This document shows, one piece after another, positions 60,461 through 64,000 of a stretch of DNA of 64,000 bases. The stretch is taken from contig NW_022098008.1 in the NCBI RefSeq assembly GCF_002288925.2, positions 7,546,036 to 7,610,035 of the forward strand. Reading direction: 5' to 3'. A program made the position numbers and the translations under genes. This DNA comes from Delphinapterus leucas (Eukaryota; Chordata; Mammalia; Artiodactyla; Monodontidae). Numbering within the stretch: position 1 is the first letter of the stretch; each line of letters opens with the position of its first letter. The notes below the pieces were generated by a model, which was not told where the DNA came from, did no database searches, and saw only the letters and a list, made by a program, of their open reading frames with translations.

Positions 60461-61352
60461 ATCTCTCACTTCGTCCCAGCTTACCCTTACCCCTCCCTGT
60501 GTCCTCAAGTCCATTCTCTACATCTGTGTCTTTATTCGTGTCCTGCACCTAGGTTCTTCAGAACCATTTTTTTTTAAGATTCCATATATATGTGTTCACA
60601 TACAGTATTTATTTTTCTCTTTCTGACGTACTTCAGTCTGTATAACACACTCTAGGTCCATCCACCTCACTACAAATAACTCAATTTTGTTTCTTTTTAT
60701 GGCTGAGTAATATTCCATTGTATATATGTGCCACATCTTCTTTATCCATTCATCTGTCAATGGACACTTAGGTTGCTTCCATGTCCTGGCTATTGTAAAT
60801 AGAGCTGCAATGAACATTGTGGTACATGACTCTTTTTGAATTATGGTTTTCTCAGGGTATATGCCCAGTAGTGGGATTGCTGGGTCATATGGTAGTTCTA
60901 TTTTTAGTTTTTGAAGGAACCTCCATACTGTTCTCCAGAGTGGCTGTATCAATTTACATTCCCACCAACAGTGCAAGAGGGTTCCCTTTTCTCCACACCC
61001 TCTCCAGCATTTATTGTTTGTAGATTTTTTGATGATGGCCATTCTGACTGGTGTGAGGTGATACCTCATTGTAGTTTTGATTTGCATTTCTCTAATGATT
61101 AGTGATGTTGAGCATCCTTTCATGTGTTTCTTGGCAATCTGTATATCTTCTTTGGAGAAATGTCTATTTAGGTCTTCTGTCCATTTTTGGATTGGGTTGT
61201 TTGTTTTTTTGATATTGAGCTGCATGAGCTGCTTGTAAATTTTGGAGATTAATCCTTTGTCAGTTGCTTCATTTTCAAATACTTTCTCCCATTCTGAGGG
61301 TTGTCTTTTCATCTTGTTTATGTTTTCCTTTGCTGTGCAAAAGCTTTTAAGT
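60461..61352 (-). mobile_element. L1 ORF2 C-terminal fragment, open for about 250 codons
   Basis: The minus strand keeps an uninterrupted frame from 61360 to 60596. It contains the ORF2p C-terminal blocks [20 protein letters not shown] (a CCHC-type cysteine cluster), [17 protein letters not shown] and [17 protein letters not shown]. This is the C-terminal part of the L1 reverse transcriptase protein only; the endonuclease and RT catalytic core are absent. The low-coordinate end stops inside the 3' UTR with no A tail, and no duplication was found. Confidence 0.9.
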
Positions 61353-62034
61353 CCGTGCAAATCTTAAATTCTACCCAAAGAAGACACACTCAGGTAAGCA
61401 AGTTCCCTGCCTGAAAGGCATGCCACATTCTGCAGGTTTCATTCATCACACTGCATGGCCCAACTCCCATCTCATAAACGTGAGTAAGCCCTGGCATTAT
61501 AAAACCAGATGCCCATGGACTCAGGAAATGAGGGGATTTGCTGTTTGCTACAAATATATCCAGACAAAGGGGCTAAAAGTTTTCCACTGCCTGGAGTCGG
61601 TTAGGCATCACAAAGTTTGTTAAGTCACTGTTCACCGTGAAGACATTTGCAATTGAAACGTCAAGACATTAAAAGAACCCTATAAGTATGGTGAGCATCT
61701 TTGTTAATTTTTTTTTTTTAAACTTCAGGATTTTACAATCGACTTTCTTAAAGGGAATGATATATTTCACCTTCATGGTTTTTACAAAGGGCCTTTTTAA
61801 ACAGTTACATTACCCCAAGATCCAGGGGACACAGGTGGGGTTAAGATGCAGAGACTCAACAATGGGGCAAAGAGAGTCAGTGTTCAGTTAATAATTACAT
61901 AAACTGTATATATCAGGAAAAGTGACTACTTCATGTTTGGTTCCCACTAAACCGTCAGCTTGCCCGAATTTCTTTGTCTAGTACTGAACTTGGTTAGTAG
62001 CGAGGCTTGGATAACAAATATAAATCTGATCACT

Positions 62035-62115
62035 CAGTTTCCTGACTTATAAATGGGGCTAATGATGCCCACTTCATAGAGCTGCTGAGAAGAGAAAATA
62101 AGACAAAGCACCTAA
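62035..62115 (+). repeat. MIR SINE fragment
   Basis: CAGTTTCCTGACTTATAAAT, GGGGCTAATGATGCCCACTT and CATAGAGCTGCTGAGAAG follow the forward core. Confidence 0.65.
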
Positions 62116-62499
62116 AAATAAATAATCCTAAAATAGTCCTCCTTCTTCATTTTATTGATGAAAATTAGGATGGGAGATGCTAAATAATTTTCCCAAGTAA
62201 AGCAGTAAGTGGTAAACTGGACACGTAAACCCATCCCAATTGCCAGCCCTGTGATCTTTAGGAAAAAAAACCTCCAAACAATTAGAATTGAATGGTCCCT
62301 GCCAAAGTCCAAGTAAAGCGTAAAGTAACTGAACTTTTCCCTACTAGCAGTTTTCTCAAAAGCCAAAGAGGTTTCATGTGTTGGGATAACAAACCCATCA
62401 GAATTTGGAGGCCTGGATACAGGACCCAGTTCTAGTACTGATTAGTTACGAAAACTAAAGTTTCTCTAGTCGGAGGAGGTTGAGGCTTTGTATCTGAGG

Positions 62500-62690
62500 A
62501 CTGGGGTTGGGAGCCCAGCTCGGCCACTAATCAGCCAGTGTCCTCGGCCTAATTATGTGCTCTGAGGTTCAACGAATGCCCATCTCTGTCTGTGGGAGAA
62601 GCTGTTACCAATCATAGCACAGTTGCCAGAATGAGACGAGATACATGGGAAGCACTGAGCCCAGTGTCTGGAACTTGGTGGTTCTAAAAA
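62500..62690 (+). repeat. MIR-like SINE
   Basis: GGGAGCCCAGCTCGGCCACTA, CAGTGTCCTCGGCCTAATTA and GAAGCACTGAGCCCAGTGTC follow the forward MIR order, diverged. Confidence 0.55.
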
Positions 62691-62767
62691 TTACACCCAT
62701 GATGATGATGATGACAATGCTATGAAAGTTCTTCTCAGAAGAAAGGCCCTCAAAGGAAGTCTGCTGT

Positions 62768-63108
62768 TATGCATGAATGTCTCCCCAAAATTCATATGTT
62801 GAAACCCTAACCCTCAGGGTGTCTGTATTTGGGGTTGGAATCTCTAAGGAAGTGGCTGAGGTCAAATCAGGTCATATCGGTGGGCCCCTGATCTCATAGG
62901 ATTAGTGCCACTCCATGTTCACTGAGGATAAAAAGCCACGTGAGGACACAGTGAGAAGGTGGCCATCTACAAGCTAGGAAGGGAGCTCTCGTCAGAAAGT
63001 GAATTGGTCAGAACCTTGATCACAGACTTCTAGCCTCCAGAATTGCAAGAAAATAAATTTCCTATCTGTGGTATTTTGTTACGGCAGCCCGAGCTGACTA
63101 ATACACTT
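62768..63108 (+). mobile_element. MaLR LTR (MLT1/MST-like)
   Basis: CCCAAAATTCATATGTTGAA, GTGAGGACACAGTGAGAAGG, ACTTCTAGCCTCCAGAATTG and GTTACGGCAGCCCGAGCTG, then CTAATACA. Clear MaLR order. Antisense to SEMA5A. Confidence 0.8.
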
Positions 63109-63749
63109 GCTGACTGGCCAAACATGAGTAGATGGCTTCATCTCTTTGTGTTTCAGCTTCTTCTGAACATGGGTATATGGGAGGAGATGATGTACAGAGC
63201 CCCTTACAGCTTGAACATGTGGCAATATTGTGATTTGTACGTGAATGGCCTCCACCTGCTCTTTATTCCCTCACAGCTGCCCCATCACATCCCATTCACC
63301 CCAACGGGAAATCTCACCACATTCCCAATTAGAGCTCAAATTCTGTTTGTGCATCTCCACTGCTCTGTGTCCTGGACCCCATTCATTACAGCATCATTCA
63401 TTAGGAGTCAGAGCTTCTGGGGACACAGAGTCCACCATCATTAGTACTAATTGAAGCTTGGATTCGCAACCTGCTGCATTATGCTGGCCTTTTTCAGTCC
63501 AGGCTCAGGCGTCACAGCTGACAAAAGGCCCTTTTTCGGTCAGGCGCCTCAGTAGACAAAAGGCCTCGGTCTATTTACATGAGGCAAGCCGAGTGTGGGG
63601 CTGTCCCCAGGGGCTGGGTGGCAGTGGCTCACAGCCGTACTGTGCACACGCTGGGGGGTTAAATCGCCCCAGCCAGTCTGTCTACACAAGGACTCTGCAT
63701 GCTATGTGGGGGGATGATGGGAAGAGTGCCCCTTTGTCCCCAGAATTAC

Positions 63750-63885
63750 CTGGAAGTTGGGGTTAGGGTTGGGATACGGTAGCCAGGCGGACCGAGAGCT
63801 CTCCTGGTACTTGAAGGGCCCGTTAAAGGCCTGCGAGATGGCGCTGAGGTTGAAGACGCACACGGCTGAGGCAGCGATGCTGTTC
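63750..63885 (-). CDS. SEMA5A: SEMA5A internal exon: late sema-domain segment
   Basis: Minus-strand exon of 136 nt: one base that completes a split codon, then 45 codons beginning NSIAASAVCVFNLSA and ending NPNPNFQ. The acceptor is a pyrimidine-rich run ending CCCAG next to 63885; the donor is GTAATT from 63749. The exon ends in phase 0 and joins in frame to the exon at 55361. Class 5 semaphorins are membrane guidance proteins that bind plexins through the seven-bladed sema propeller. The AVCVF strand is the usual sema blade core, and NLS is an N-glycosylation sequon. The wording fits SEMA5A as recalled; SEMA5B is the main alternative. The gene continues upstream beyond the window. Confidence 0.92.
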
Positions 63886-64000
63886 CTGGGAGCCGAGGAA
63901 GAGAAAGGAGAAGGCAGGTCAGAGAGCCCCGCTGTGATCCCTGTCCCAGGGCCCTCCCACGGGCCCTGGGTGCCAAGGAAGCACCTTCTAGGGGAAGACT
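63886..64000 (-). other. SEMA5A: SEMA5A intron, 3' end only
   Basis: Only the last 115 bases before the acceptor at 63886-63887 are present. They are pyrimidine-rich on the minus strand, as expected before an acceptor. The intron is phase 2. Confidence 0.8.

Larger units (their letters stand above)
61353..62767. other. Intronic stretch with MIR pieces
   Basis: Two MIR pieces listed separately, and a (GAT)n run at about 62699-62716. Otherwise unrecognised. Confidence 0.4.
55362..63749 (-). other. SEMA5A: SEMA5A intron, 8,388 bp, phase 0
   Basis: Intron between two sema-domain exons. It holds an L1 tail, an ERV1-type LTR, an ERVL-type LTR, a long L1 ORF2 fragment, MIR pieces and a MaLR LTR. 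Confidence 0.85.

Noticed and set aside
60596..61360. 254-codon protein as a host gene
   Set aside because: It is the C-terminal part of L1 ORF2p, not a host gene, and is truncated.
1..64000. SEMA5B instead of SEMA5A
   Set aside because: The first thrombospondin-repeat exon (NLTVDGHFG, THTDGS, CGGWQCEGP) fits SEMA5A as I remember it; SEMA5B has different wording there. Very long introns also fit SEMA5A. A protein search would settle it.

Overview
This window is vertebrate nuclear DNA. It looks like a large, intron-dominated stretch of a cetartiodactyl genome, most likely a whale or dolphin. The main clue is many copies of a tRNA-derived SINE of the CHR (cetacean-hippo-ruminant) type. They start with GGCTTCCCTGGTGGCGCAGTGG or a close variant, and several have well-preserved target-site duplications (TSDs). 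L1 3' ends, mammalian-wide MIR and L2, hAT-type DNA transposons and ERVL-MaLR LTRs fill much of the rest. There are no bacterial-style operons, CRISPR arrays or prophage features.

The only protein-coding gene I can support lies on the minus strand. Five internal exons (63885-63750, 55361-55157, 24869-24662, 9164-9047, 807-626, in transcript order) join in frame, each with AG/GT splice borders. They encode about 283 residues of a class 5 semaphorin: the end of the sema beta-propeller, the PSI domain and the first thrombospondin type-1 repeat. The wording of the protein matches SEMA5A better than SEMA5B as I recall them. The first exons (signal peptide, most of the sema domain) and the later ones (remaining thrombospondin repeats, transmembrane segment, tail) lie outside the window on either side.

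Layout: 1-625, start of the next intron; 808-9046, 8.2-kb intron with few repeats and a G-rich tract; 9165-24661, 15.5-kb intron holding three CHR SINEs, a fourth near 22.3 kb, an L1 copy that carried a 3' transduction, a 32-bp minisatellite, and a hAT element split by a solo-LTR-like insert; 24870-55156, 30.3-kb intron with nested L1/SINE insertions, MaLR LTRs, a 150-bp tandem duplication and a 20-bp-arm palindrome with two AP-1 core motifs; 55362-63749, 8.4-kb intron with L1, ERV1-type LTR, ERVL-type LTR and a long open L1 ORF2 fragment; 63886-64000, end of the previous intron.

I did not find a previously undescribed biological system. The observations most worth a second look are the AP-1 palindrome, the L1 3' transduction, the minisatellite, the young 150-bp duplication, and a pair of same-orientation L1 tails flanking one frame-breaking SEMA5A exon. 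Repeat family names are from memory of consensus sequences and were not checked by a search.
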